From assembly GCA_948468325.1 (NCBI GenBank), contig CAOKHR010000179.1, positions 1 to 5,438 on the forward strand: a DNA stretch of 5,438 nt, in the 5' to 3' direction. Under the pieces are notes generated by a model. It worked only from the letters and a program-made list of their open reading frames with translations. It was not told the DNA's origin and ran no database searches. The position numbers and the translations under genes were made by a program. The DNA comes from an uncultured Lachnospiraceae bacterium (lineage in GTDB: Bacteria; Bacillota; Clostridia; Lachnospirales; Lachnospiraceae). Below are positions 1 to 5,438 of the stretch, in pieces; the stretch's first letter is position 1; the number at the start of each line of letters is the position of its first letter.

Positions 1-2087
1 CGCCAACCCGCGCCCCGGAATATACTTTTGAAACTGGCTCGACAGATAAGCAGCCGGCGCATGAAGCCAGCGGAAACGGCTATAACGGGCCGATTACAGG
101 CGGTGAAATCGTGACAAAAGACGGAGAGGCCATGCTGAAATTTGACGGCAGCACTGCAATAGAGACGCCGCTGACAAGTCTTGGCTATCCGTATACCATG
201 AGTTTTGATCTCTATCTTGACGGTACAGAAAGCAACGATAAAAATTCCGCATTGTTTGGCGGTTATGACGGCAGACTGCAGGTAAAGGGATTAAACGGTA
301 AACTTGGATTGAACAGAAGCCATTATACGCAGGCGTTTGATTATGCGGCGGAAGCGAATGCAAAGCACAGAATCAGCATTGTCGGAACACATCAGGCAAC
401 GAAACTGTATGTAGACGGCAAATTTAAAGAGATTCTTTATGCAGCCGGAAGAGACAGGGATAACGGGGGCAGTCTCGGCAATGAAGCATGGACAGATAAG
501 GACAACAATTTCAGCACAACGTTTGTATTTCCTCTGAATGTGATAGGAGAGAATTTCTCCGGTTATCTGGGAAATATACGCGCCTATAACAAAGCTTTGT
601 CAACGGAAGAATTTGCGGCGGAAAAGACGCAGCAGATGACAGAAACAGATGTGGCAAGAAACAGATTTGCTTACGCAGATAACGGAAACGCTTCTTATGG
701 TGGAGACGAGATGCGTTTGTATCCGGCCTGGAAAGCGACGGACGGTGACGGGCATGTAACAGACGCCGACGGAACTTCTGTTTCTTTTGAATCCAGATGG
801 TATTCATCCGACAGGGATGACGATTTTCTGATGATTGATCTGGGACAGGAAAGAAAGATTTCAAAGACGGTCATTGACTGGGAAGCAAACAGATATGCAG
901 CTTCTTACAATATTATGGTATCGTCAGACGGGAAAAACTGGACAACGGCAAAACAGGTGACCGGAAATACCAATGCGCTTTCGACAGCTGTTTTTGACGA
1001 AGTGACGGCGCGCTATGTAAAAATGCAGGGCGTACAGCGCAAATCCGGCGCCGGTGAATATGCTGTTTTTGAGATGAAAGTATACGGAGCAGTTGATAAA
1101 GCCGCACTTTTGGCAAAATGTCAGGAGACAGAAGAAATTCTGAATGAAAACGGAATCGGATGGGAGTCTGTCGGCCCGGAAAAGGATTTCTATGACAGCC
1201 TTGTGCTGGCAAAAGCCGTTTACAGCGATGTAATGGCAGGGCAGGAAGAAACAGACGAGGCAATGACGCGGCTGGAAAGTGCATTTGCTGACTGGACAGA
1301 AGGAATTACTGAAAATCTGAAAAATGAAATCGGACAGAAGATTTCAGAGGCAGAAGCATTGCTTTCAAAGAAGGATTCTTACGATGCGGCGAGCTTTGCG
1401 GCATTGGAGGCGGCATACAACGCGGCAAAAAATGCCGGTTCGAATTTATCGGCAGAAGAATACAAAGGATTGCTTGAAAATCTGGAAAAAGCGCTTGGAG
1501 ACTTAAAACCGAAAGATGAACAGACCGGGCAAAAAGCAGTGCAGCTTGAGGCTCCGGCTGTAACGGCAGTCAAGAGTCAGAAGACAAATGTAAAGGTGAC
1601 ATGGAATGCCGTAGCCAATGCATCTGCATATCAGCTGTATTGTACCGTCGGAAGCACGGTAAAGAAAGTAGGCGGTGCCGTTTCAGGGACGCAGGCTTTT
1701 GACGAAAATCCGGTGGGAGGAAAAAATATCAGCTATCATGTGGTAGCCTTATCCGGCAATCCAAATGCATATAAGGACAGCGAGGCAGGAAGTGCAAAGA
1801 GTATTAAACTTCCCAAAGCCACGGCGAGAGTGGCGGCAGCCCAGGTAAAAGGCAAAAAAGCCGTAAAAATTACATGGAAGAAAGTAAAAGGGGCATCTTC
1901 TTATCTGGTTTACCGGGCAGAAGGCAAAAAAGCATTTAAACAGATTGCAACGGTAAAGAAAAAAGTGACTTTCCAGGATAAAAAGGGGCTGAAAAAAGGA
2001 AAGAGTTATTCTTATAAAGTCGTAGCCGTAGTTTCCGGAAAATACAGTCCGATGAAAGCAGCAAAGAAAGCAGTAAAAATTAAATAA
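1..2087 (+). CDS. C-terminal part of a large secreted modular carbohydrate-binding/degrading protein (5'-truncated)
   Basis: The frame is open from the left edge (first full codon at base 3) to TAA at 2085-2087, giving 694 visible residues; the true start lies upstream. Domains in order, numbered from the first full codon: a LamG/concanavalin-A-like jelly-roll at about 5-207 (with TKLYVDG and GYLGNIRAYNKALS, typical of LamG_3 domains); an F5/8-type-C discoidin domain at about 217-363 (with ESRW, MIDLG, SSDGKNW and ARYVKM); two helical FIVAR-like repeats at about 366-431 and 438-502; and two Fn3-like beta domains at about 516-603 and 604-694 (ITWKKVKGASSYLVYR, SYSYKVVAV). These accessory modules are common at the C-terminus of extracellular glycoside hydrolases of gut Firmicutes (GH20 hexosaminidases are one example), but no catalytic domain is visible, so the enzyme class is unknown. 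There is no LPXTG motif, membrane segment or SLH repeat. The end is strongly lysine-rich, so wall attachment by charge is only a guess. The GTG at 111 lies inside the LamG domain and is not the start. Confidence 0.88.
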   Translation, partial: PTRAPEYTFETGSTDKQPAHEASGNGYNGPITGGEIVTKDGEAMLKFDGSTAIETPLTSLGYPYTMSFDLYLDGTESNDKNSALFGGYDGRLQVKGLNGKLGLNRSHYTQAFDYAAEANAKHRISIVGTHQATKLYVDGKFKEILYAAGRDRDNGGSLGNEAWTDKDNNFSTTFVFPLNVIGENFSGYLGNIRAYNKALSTEEFAAEKTQQMTETDVARNRFAYADNGNASYGGDEMRLYPAWKATDGDGHVTDADGTSVSFESRWYSSDRDDDFLMIDLGQERKISKTVIDWEANRYAASYNIMVSSDGKNWTTAKQVTGNTNALSTAVFDEVTARYVKMQGVQRKSGAGEYAVFEMKVYGAVDKAALLAKCQETEEILNENGIGWESVGPEKDFYDSLVLAKAVYSDVMAGQEETDEAMTRLESAFADWTEGITENLKNEIGQKISEAEALLSKKDSYDAASFAALEAAYNAAKNAGSNLSAEEYKGLLENLEKALGDLKPKDEQTGQKAVQLEAPAVTAVKSQKTNVKVTWNAVANASAYQLYCTVGSTVKKVGGAVSGTQAFDENPVGGKNISYHVVALSGNPNAYKDSEAGSAKSIKLPKATARVAAAQVKGKKAVKITWKKVKGASSYLVYRAEGKKAFKQIATVKKKVTFQDKKGLKKGKSYSYKVVAVVSGKYSPMKAAKKAVKIK

Positions 2088-2120
2088 TATCATGTAACGT
2101 AACAAAAAATGCCATAAATT

Positions 2121-2128
2121 AGTTTATA
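2121..2128 (+). repeat. Left copy of 8-bp direct repeat (candidate target-site duplication)
   Basis: AGTTTATA here is repeated exactly at 2275-2282 and brackets the palindromic element. It falls in the loop and inner right arm of the reconstructed terminator. Either copy can complete that hairpin, as expected of a target-site duplication. Confidence 0.6.
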
Positions 2129-2274
2129 ACAGTTCAGCCCTACGGCTTCACTGTTGCGGAATCCGCCCATTTAAAGTTGGGCTGCGCCAAAGGGGCGGAT
2201 TCCCGCTTGACAAAATATACGCGTTCTTACGGACTTTGCAGCCAGTGCAAAGTCCTGGACTGAACCGTTACATC
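2129..2274. mobile_element. MITE-like palindromic intergenic element, non-coding, about 146 bp
   Basis: The ends are imperfect inverted repeats: TAACAGTTCAG (2127-2137) pairs with CTGAACCGTTA (2260-2270) with one A/C mismatch. Inside are two strong hairpins. One has GGAATCCGCCC (2158-2168) against GGGCGGATTCC (2193-2203), extended by two pairs around a bulged C at 2204. The other is GGACTTTGCA (2231-2240) against TGCAAAGTCC (2246-2255), a perfect 10-bp stem with the 5-nt loop GCCAG. Together they form a cruciform or cloverleaf-like fold. There is no open frame of useful size, so any movement would depend on a transposase elsewhere. It is flanked by 8-bp direct repeats and interrupts a terminator. 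The exact right end is uncertain because CATC (2271-2274) lies between the inverted repeat and the direct repeat. Neither hairpin is followed by a T tract on either strand, so they are not themselves terminators. No known family could be confirmed without a search. Confidence 0.65.
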
Positions 2275-2282
2275 AGTTTATA
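2275..2282 (+). repeat. Right copy of 8-bp direct repeat (candidate target-site duplication)
   Basis: This is an exact AGTTTATA copy of 2121-2128. It is followed directly by the right terminator arm GCATTTTTTT, whereas the left copy is preceded by the left arm. That arrangement is what an insertion with duplication of its target would leave. Confidence 0.6.
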
Positions 2283-2293
2283 GCATTTTTTTC

Positions 2294-2322
2294 TTGACAA
2301 TGGTATATGATTGTGGTAAATT
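2294..2322 (+). promoter_or_regulatory. Sigma-A-type promoter of the trp operon
   Basis: A perfect -35 box TTGACA (2294-2299) is followed after 17 bp by TAAATT (2317-2322, 4 of 6 matches to TATAAT). The -10 is preceded by TGG, an extended -10 TGn motif. Transcription should start near 2329, just before the T-box leader. The -35 lies 1 bp after the T7 tract of the upstream terminator, so the two signals are packed end to end. No operator is seen, in line with control by the leader rather than by a repressor. Confidence 0.8.
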
Positions 2323-2548
2323 GTTTGTAGTTTAAAAGCAAACAGGAAAAAATCAGTGAGCAAAGAGAGTACCATAGAAAGGTTCCTCACAGAGAGTCAC
2401 CGGCTGGTGGAAGGTGACAGGAAAGTTTTATGGGAATGGGTTTGTGAGATGCAAAGCGAATCAGAGTAGCGGATGCCGTGTTCCTCACGTTACAGGGGTG
2501 AGATATCGAAGAGATTCCGTATCAATAATGAGACTGTGCGACAGGTGG

Positions 2549-2585
2549 CGAGTATTTTCCGGTTCCGGAAAGTATTCGTTTTTTT
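2549..2585 (+). terminator. Extra terminator-like hairpin inside the T-box leader
   Basis: The arms 2549-2561 and 2566-2578 form a 13-bp stem (two G-T wobbles) with the loop GTTC, followed immediately by T7 (2579-2585). This is the form of an intrinsic terminator, yet it lies between the Stem II region and the antiterminator. It is enclosed by a second helix, TGCgACAGGT (2537-2546) with ACCTGTGCA (2598-2606), so it may instead be the tip of an elongated Stem III. Whether it stops transcription cannot be told from sequence. Confidence 0.5.
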
Positions 2586-2615
2586 AATTTCGAAAAGACC
2601 TGTGCATGGTGAATA

Positions 2616-2645
2616 CCGGGTGGCACCACGAGAAGATCGTCCCGG
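2616..2645 (+). promoter_or_regulatory. T-box antiterminator element
   Basis: CCGGG (2616-2620) can pair with CCCGG (2641-2645), with CGA (2629-2631) against TCG (2637-2639) above the bulge that holds the tRNA-binding TGGC. Bases 2642-2645 are also needed by the left arm of the terminator at 2642-2654, so the two folds exclude each other, as in known T-boxes. Confidence 0.85.
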
Positions 2646-2682
2646 ACATTCTGGAAATAAACCGGAATGTCCGGATTTTTTT
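2642..2682 (+). terminator. Attenuator terminator of the trp T-box leader
   Basis: The left arm 2642-2654 and right arm 2662-2674 form a 13-bp stem with one T-G wobble and the loop AAATAAA, followed by A and T7 (2676-2682). It is the default fold when tRNA-Trp is charged and would stop transcription 56 bp before the trpE start codon. Confidence 0.93.
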
Positions 2683-2726
2683 ATGTAAAAATGCGGTGCG
2701 CCAAAACTGATTGCTTTCCTGAAAAC

Positions 2727-2732
2727 AGGAGG
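2727..2732 (+). promoter_or_regulatory. Ribosome binding site that fixes the trpE start
   Basis: AGGAGG lies 6 bp before the ATG at 2739. In-frame ATGs further upstream at 2667 (within the terminator stem) and 2691 have no such site, so 2739 is the start. Confidence 0.9.
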
Positions 2733-2738
2733 ATTTGT

Positions 2739-4148
2739 ATGAAAAGAATATACCGCGTTTACAAAAAAACAGTCAGTATTGTCAATGAGACGGCAACCGG
2801 AATGTATGAAAATCTGGTGGGAAAGGAAAAAGGATTTTTACTGGAAAGCTACGATAAAAATTATGACAGATTTACTTTATTCGGCGCAAATCCGGCGGAA
2901 ATCATCCGCTCGGGAAAACAGTCTCTGGAAATCCTTTATGCAGACGGCAGCCTGATTCGAAAAGAAGGAAATCCCTTAGAACTGTTAAAAGAGTACTACA
3001 GTGAATTTGAAGTACGAAGAGAAGACGAAGACATTGGATTTTCCGGCGGACTTGCAGGCAGTCTCGGATATGATTTTGTAAGATATACAGAGAGTCTTCC
3101 GGACGGAAATCCCGATGAAATCGGCATCGAAACGATTCAGATGATGCTTATGAAAGAGTTTATTGTGGTGGACTATATTGCGGAAACATTAACGGGCATT
3201 GTGTTAGAAACAGATGATGCAGAAGGAAAGCAGAGAGCGATGGCAAAAGCAGAAGAAATGATTGCAAAAGCCAGAAAAAAGCGGACGGAGACGCCGGGAC
3301 AGTTTTGTCAGGACGGAAAAATTGTAAAAAAATCAGATTCCTTAGAAGAATACAGCCAAAAGGTTTTAAAAATCAAAGATTATATCAAAGAAGGCCATAT
3401 TTTTCAGACTGTGTTATCCCAGAGATGGACAATTGAGACAGGGCAGGAGGGATTTGAACTTTATAAGGAGCTGCGTGAATTAAATCCTTCTCCTTATTTG
3501 TATTATTTTAATTACGGTGATTTTGAAGTGATTGGCAGTTCTCCGGAAATGATTGTAAAAAAACAGGATGACAGAGTATATACCTGCCCCATTGCAGGTA
3601 CGAGAAAACGGGGCAGAGACGAGGCGGAAGATGCCGCGTTAAAGGAAGAACTTCTGGCTGATGAAAAAGAACGGGCAGAGCATGTGATGCTTGTGGATCT
3701 GGCGAGAAATGATATGGGGAAAATCGCAAAGTTCGGAACAGTCAAAGTAACGGAATTTATGGAAGTACAAAAATATTCCCATGTGATGCATATCGTATCC
3801 ACCGTGGAAGGAAGAAAAAATAAAGAGTCTCATCCGTTAGACCTTGCAGCTTCGTTTCTTCCGGCAGGAACGTTAAGCGGAGCACCGAAGATAAGAGCCA
3901 TGGAGATTATTGATGAACTGGAAGAAGAAAGAAGGGGGCTTTACGGCGGCGCTACCGGATATATTGATTTTAGCGGCGATATGGATTTTTGCATTACCAT
4001 CCGTACCATGATAAAAAAAGGAAATCTGGTATATCTGCAGGCGGGCGCAGGCATTGTGGCAGATTCCGTACCGGAAACGGAATACCAGGAATGCCGCAAT
4101 AAAGTGATGGCATTGGCCAAAACATTAGTGGAGGAGGAAAACATATGA
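2739..4148 (+). CDS. trpE: Anthranilate synthase component I
   Basis: The product has 469 residues, normal for clostridial TrpE. It converts chorismate to anthranilate and pyruvate, using ammonia delivered by the TrpG subunit, in the first committed step of tryptophan synthesis in the cytoplasm. The N-terminal domain carries LLES (34-37), the motif of the tryptophan feedback site in known TrpE proteins, and NPSPY (249-253) also fits that site. The chorismate-binding domain (about 200-465) shows GHIFQTVLSQR (219-229), SSPEM (267-271), PIAGT (284-288), DEKERAEH (308-315), LVDLARND (318-325), FLPAGTLSGAPK (373-384), GDMDFCITIRT (413-423) and QAGAGIVADSVPETEY (434-449). The alanine in PIAGT fits TrpE; PabB usually has lysine there. 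The stop overlaps the trpG start in ATGA, so translation is probably coupled. Expression should follow the upstream T-box. I see no missing key residue. Confidence 0.96.
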   Translation: MKRIYRVYKKTVSIVNETATGMYENLVGKEKGFLLESYDKNYDRFTLFGANPAEIIRSGKQSLEILYADGSLIRKEGNPLELLKEYYSEFEVRREDEDIGFSGGLAGSLGYDFVRYTESLPDGNPDEIGIETIQMMLMKEFIVVDYIAETLTGIVLETDDAEGKQRAMAKAEEMIAKARKKRTETPGQFCQDGKIVKKSDSLEEYSQKVLKIKDYIKEGHIFQTVLSQRWTIETGQEGFELYKELRELNPSPYLYYFNYGDFEVIGSSPEMIVKKQDDRVYTCPIAGTRKRGRDEAEDAALKEELLADEKERAEHVMLVDLARNDMGKIAKFGTVKVTEFMEVQKYSHVMHIVSTVEGRKNKESHPLDLAASFLPAGTLSGAPKIRAMEIIDELEEERRGLYGGATGYIDFSGDMDFCITIRTMIKKGNLVYLQAGAGIVADSVPETEYQECRNKVMALAKTLVEEENI

Positions 4149-4711
4149 TTCTCTTAATTGATAATTACGATTCGTTTACTTATAACCTGTATCAGTATAT
4201 CGGCATATTTAACAGTGATGTCAGAGTTGTCCGCAATGACAAAATTACAATAGAAGAAATCAAAAACATGCAGCCGGAGCGAATCATTTTATCGCCGGGG
4301 CCCAAAAGCCCGAAAGAAGCAGGAATCTGCATAGAAGCCGTAAAACAGTTTTATGATAAGATTCCGATTCTTGGCATCTGTCTCGGGCATCAGTGCATCG
4401 GGGAAGCTTTTGGCGGTACCGTGTCTTATGCAAAAAAACTCTGCCACGGGAAACAGTCTGAAATCCGTCATAACGGGAAAGGATTGTTTGCCGGAATCAA
4501 TTCTCCGGTCAAAGTGGCCAGATACCATTCTCTGGCAGTACAAAAAGAGAATTTTCCGGACTGTTTAAGCATAACGGCAGCTGCAGAGGACGGAGAAATT
4601 ATGGCGATGGAGCATAGAGAATTTCCGGTATACGGACTGCAGTTTCATCCGGAATCTGTCTACACCGGCCACGGCAAACGCATGATAGAAAATTTTTTAA
4701 GACAGCAGTAA
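4145..4711 (+). CDS. trpG: Anthranilate synthase component II, glutamine amidotransferase subunit
   Basis: The product has 188 residues, the usual length for a stand-alone TrpG with no fused TrpD domain. It hydrolyses glutamine and passes ammonia to TrpE. The class I amidotransferase signatures are present: N-terminal LLIDNYDSFTYNLYQY, the oxyanion-strand motif PGPKSP (51-56; many homologues have PGPGTP, so Lys54 is a variant), the nucleophile Cys79 in GICLGHQ (77-83), and the triad partners His168 and Glu170 in QFHPES (166-171). The start ATG overlaps the trpE stop and is preceded by GAGGAGG (4131-4137). In some Firmicutes one TrpG also serves PabB for folate synthesis. That dual role is possible here, but the operon position points to tryptophan. 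Confidence 0.95.
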   Translation: MILLIDNYDSFTYNLYQYIGIFNSDVRVVRNDKITIEEIKNMQPERIILSPGPKSPKEAGICIEAVKQFYDKIPILGICLGHQCIGEAFGGTVSYAKKLCHGKQSEIRHNGKGLFAGINSPVKVARYHSLAVQKENFPDCLSITAAAEDGEIMAMEHREFPVYGLQFHPESVYTGHGKRMIENFLRQQ

Positions 4712-4724
4712 AAAGGAGGTTTGT

Positions 4725-5438
4725 ATGATTTTAGATACCATTGTTGCGGATAAAAAAATCCGTCTGGATGAACAGAAAAAACGTGTTTCAAAAGAAGAAA
4801 TCAAAAGAGCGGCGGAAGGAATCAAAAGAGAGGAACATCTTTTTTACCATGCGCTGAAAAAAGAAGGCATTTCCATTATCGGGGAATTTAAAAAAGCCTC
4901 GCCCAGCCTTGGAAAAATTGAAAGCAAAATAGATTTATGCGCACGTATGCAGGAGTACAATGCGTCTGTGGATGCCGTATCCTGTCTGACAGAAGAAGAT
5001 CATTTTGCCGGAAGTATTGATTATTTAAAACAAGTCCGGAAACTGACAGAGCTTCCGATACTGCGGAAAGATTTTATGATTGATGAATATCAGTTTTATG
5101 AGGCAAAAGCAGCGGGTGCAGACGCCGTACTTTTAATTGCCGCGATTTTAGACGATGCGCAGATGAAAGATTTTTATCAGCTTGCCGCGTCACTGCAGTT
5201 AGATGCACTGGTAGAAGTGCATGATGCATATGAAATGGAGCGGGCACTGAAAATAGATGCGGCTGTTATCGGCATCAACAACCGCGATTTGAACGATTTT
5301 TCCATACGGCTGGAAACAACAAAAAAGCTTGCGCCCATGGTGCCGGAGGAAAAAGTTTTCGTTTCAGAAAGCGGTATTACAAAAGACGCAGACGTAGCGT
5401 TTTTAAAGGAATGCCGGGCAGATGCATTTTTAATCGGA
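4725..5438 (+). CDS. trpC: Indole-3-glycerol phosphate synthase (3'-truncated by the window)
   Basis: There are 238 codons open to the right edge; family members have about 250-265 residues, so only a short C-terminal piece is missing. It closes the ring of carboxyphenylaminodeoxyribulose phosphate to indole-3-glycerol phosphate, with loss of CO2 and water. The TIM-barrel motifs are in order: GEFKKASPS (53-61, with the catalytic-type Glu54 and Lys56), CLTEEDHFAGS (87-97), LRKDFMIDEYQ (113-123, catalytic-type Lys115), ADAVLLIAA (132-140), ALVEVH (161-166, Glu164), GINNRDL (183-189) and SESGI (214-218). The ATG is 13 bp after the trpG stop, with AGGAGG (4714-4719) 5 bp upstream. It follows trpG directly, so the trpD gene often found here is missing from this position. 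Confidence 0.94.
   Translation, partial: MILDTIVADKKIRLDEQKKRVSKEEIKRAAEGIKREEHLFYHALKKEGISIIGEFKKASPSLGKIESKIDLCARMQEYNASVDAVSCLTEEDHFAGSIDYLKQVRKLTELPILRKDFMIDEYQFYEAKAAGADAVLLIAAILDDAQMKDFYQLAASLQLDALVEVHDAYEMERALKIDAAVIGINNRDLNDFSIRLETTKKLAPMVPEEKVFVSESGITKDADVAFLKECRADAFLIG

Larger units (their letters stand above)
2104..2292 (+). terminator. Intrinsic terminator of the upstream gene, split by an inserted element
   Basis: The arms AAAAAATGC (2104-2112) and GCATTTTTT (2283-2291) are perfect 9-bp complements. Further in, ATAAA (2114-2118) pairs with TTTAT (2277-2281, or the equivalent 2123-2127). The right arm ends in T7 (2286-2292). If 2129-2282 are removed, the two halves form one hairpin: 9 bp, one C/A mismatch, 5 bp and a TTAG loop, followed by T7. 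With A6 on the left and T7 on the right it would be bidirectional in form. It starts 17 bp after the stop codon of the upstream gene, where a terminator is expected. In the present sequence the arms are about 165-170 nt apart, so function may be weakened. The pairing is seen directly; the history is inferred. Confidence 0.7.
2330..2683 (+). promoter_or_regulatory. Tryptophan-specific T-box riboswitch leader
   Basis: Stem I is recognisable. GA-rich kink-turn strands lie at 2357-2360 and 2445-2448, above which CAAA (2361-2364) pairs with TTTG (2441-2444). The specifier loop has AGTA (2368-2371) opposite GAA (2434-2436), directly followed by the specifier codon TGG (2437-2439) and a purine. CCATA (2372-2376) pairs with TATGG (2429-2433) above it. 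The apical part has AGAGAG (2391-2396), a 6-bp stem GTCACC/GGTGAC and the loop GGCTGGTGGAA (2402-2412), matching the conserved distal Stem I. An F-box-like CGTTA is at 2488-2492. The T-box GGGTGGCACCACG is at 2618-2630. Its TGGC (2621-2624) pairs with the tRNA end GCCA, so it expects discriminator G, as in bacterial tRNA-Trp. In T-boxes of this kind uncharged tRNA stabilises the antiterminator and allows transcription. The leader lies directly upstream of trpE, which agrees with the tryptophan specifier. Confidence 0.95.

Noticed and set aside
111..113. GTG as the start of the first gene
   Set aside because: The frame is open to the left edge and the residues upstream belong to the LamG-like domain, so this is an internal valine codon.
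94..1573. Several open frames of 60-123 codons opposite to or out of frame with the first gene
   Set aside because: They have unusual composition, no ribosome binding sites and no domain features, and they overlap a well-supported coding frame.
2136..2147. Small hairpin AGCC-CTAC-GGCT near the left end of the palindromic element
   Set aside because: It has only 4 bp and overlaps the outer inverted repeat, so it is too weak to list as a feature.
2207..2235. TTGACA at 2207-2212 inside the palindromic element as an outward promoter
   Set aside because: No acceptable -10 box lies 16-18 bp downstream; the expected place reads into the GGACTTTGCA hairpin arm.
2473..2688. A 71-codon open frame on the + strand across the T-box leader
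   Set aside because: It lies over conserved T-box structures and ends in the terminator T tract; it has no ribosome binding site and no recognisable protein features.
2667..2738. In-frame ATGs at 2667 and 2691 that would lengthen TrpE by 24 or 16 residues
   Set aside because: The first lies within the attenuator terminator stem and neither has a ribosome binding site; ATG 2739 has AGGAGG at ideal distance and starts with a normal TrpE N-terminus.
3508..4568. Open frames antisense to trpE and trpG, and the short + frame within trpG
   Set aside because: They are shadows of strongly conserved trp genes; none has a ribosome binding site or recognisable motif.

Overview
The window looks like part of the chromosome of a low-to-moderate GC, Gram-positive anaerobe of the Clostridia, most likely Lachnospiraceae. 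The grounds are strong AGGAGG ribosome binding sites, a T-box riboswitch in front of an amino-acid operon, and a lysine-rich secreted protein with FIVAR-like and fibronectin-type repeats. The species cannot be named from the sequence.

Left part (1-2087): the 3' end of one large gene for an extracellular, carbohydrate-directed modular protein. The visible 694 residues hold a laminin-G/concanavalin-like domain, an F5/8-type-C (discoidin) domain, two alpha-helical FIVAR-like repeats and two Fn3-like domains with a very basic C-terminus. The catalytic or N-terminal part lies outside the window.

Intergenic part (2088-2738, about 650 bp without a protein gene): this is the most interesting stretch. 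First comes a palindromic element of about 146 bp (2129-2274), flanked by 8-bp direct repeats AGTTTATA. Removing the element and one repeat copy restores a compact hairpin plus T7, the ancestral intrinsic terminator of the upstream gene. The element therefore looks like a MITE-like insertion into a terminator. Next come a sigma-A-type promoter (2294-2322) and a tryptophan T-box leader. Its specifier is TGG, and its T-box sequence TGGC matches a G discriminator base, as expected for tRNA-Trp. The leader ends in a 13-bp attenuator terminator with a T7 tract (2642-2682). An additional terminator-like hairpin with its own T7 tract sits inside the leader at 2549-2585.

Right part (2739-5438): the start of a tryptophan operon, trpE-trpG-trpC, all on the + strand and tightly packed (a 4-bp ATGA overlap, then a 13-bp gap). 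TrpE and TrpG make anthranilate from chorismate and glutamine. TrpC, cut by the right edge, makes indole-3-glycerol phosphate. trpD, whose product acts between these two steps, is absent from the usual place between trpG and trpC. When uncharged tRNA-Trp accumulates, the T-box leader should let transcription through into these genes.
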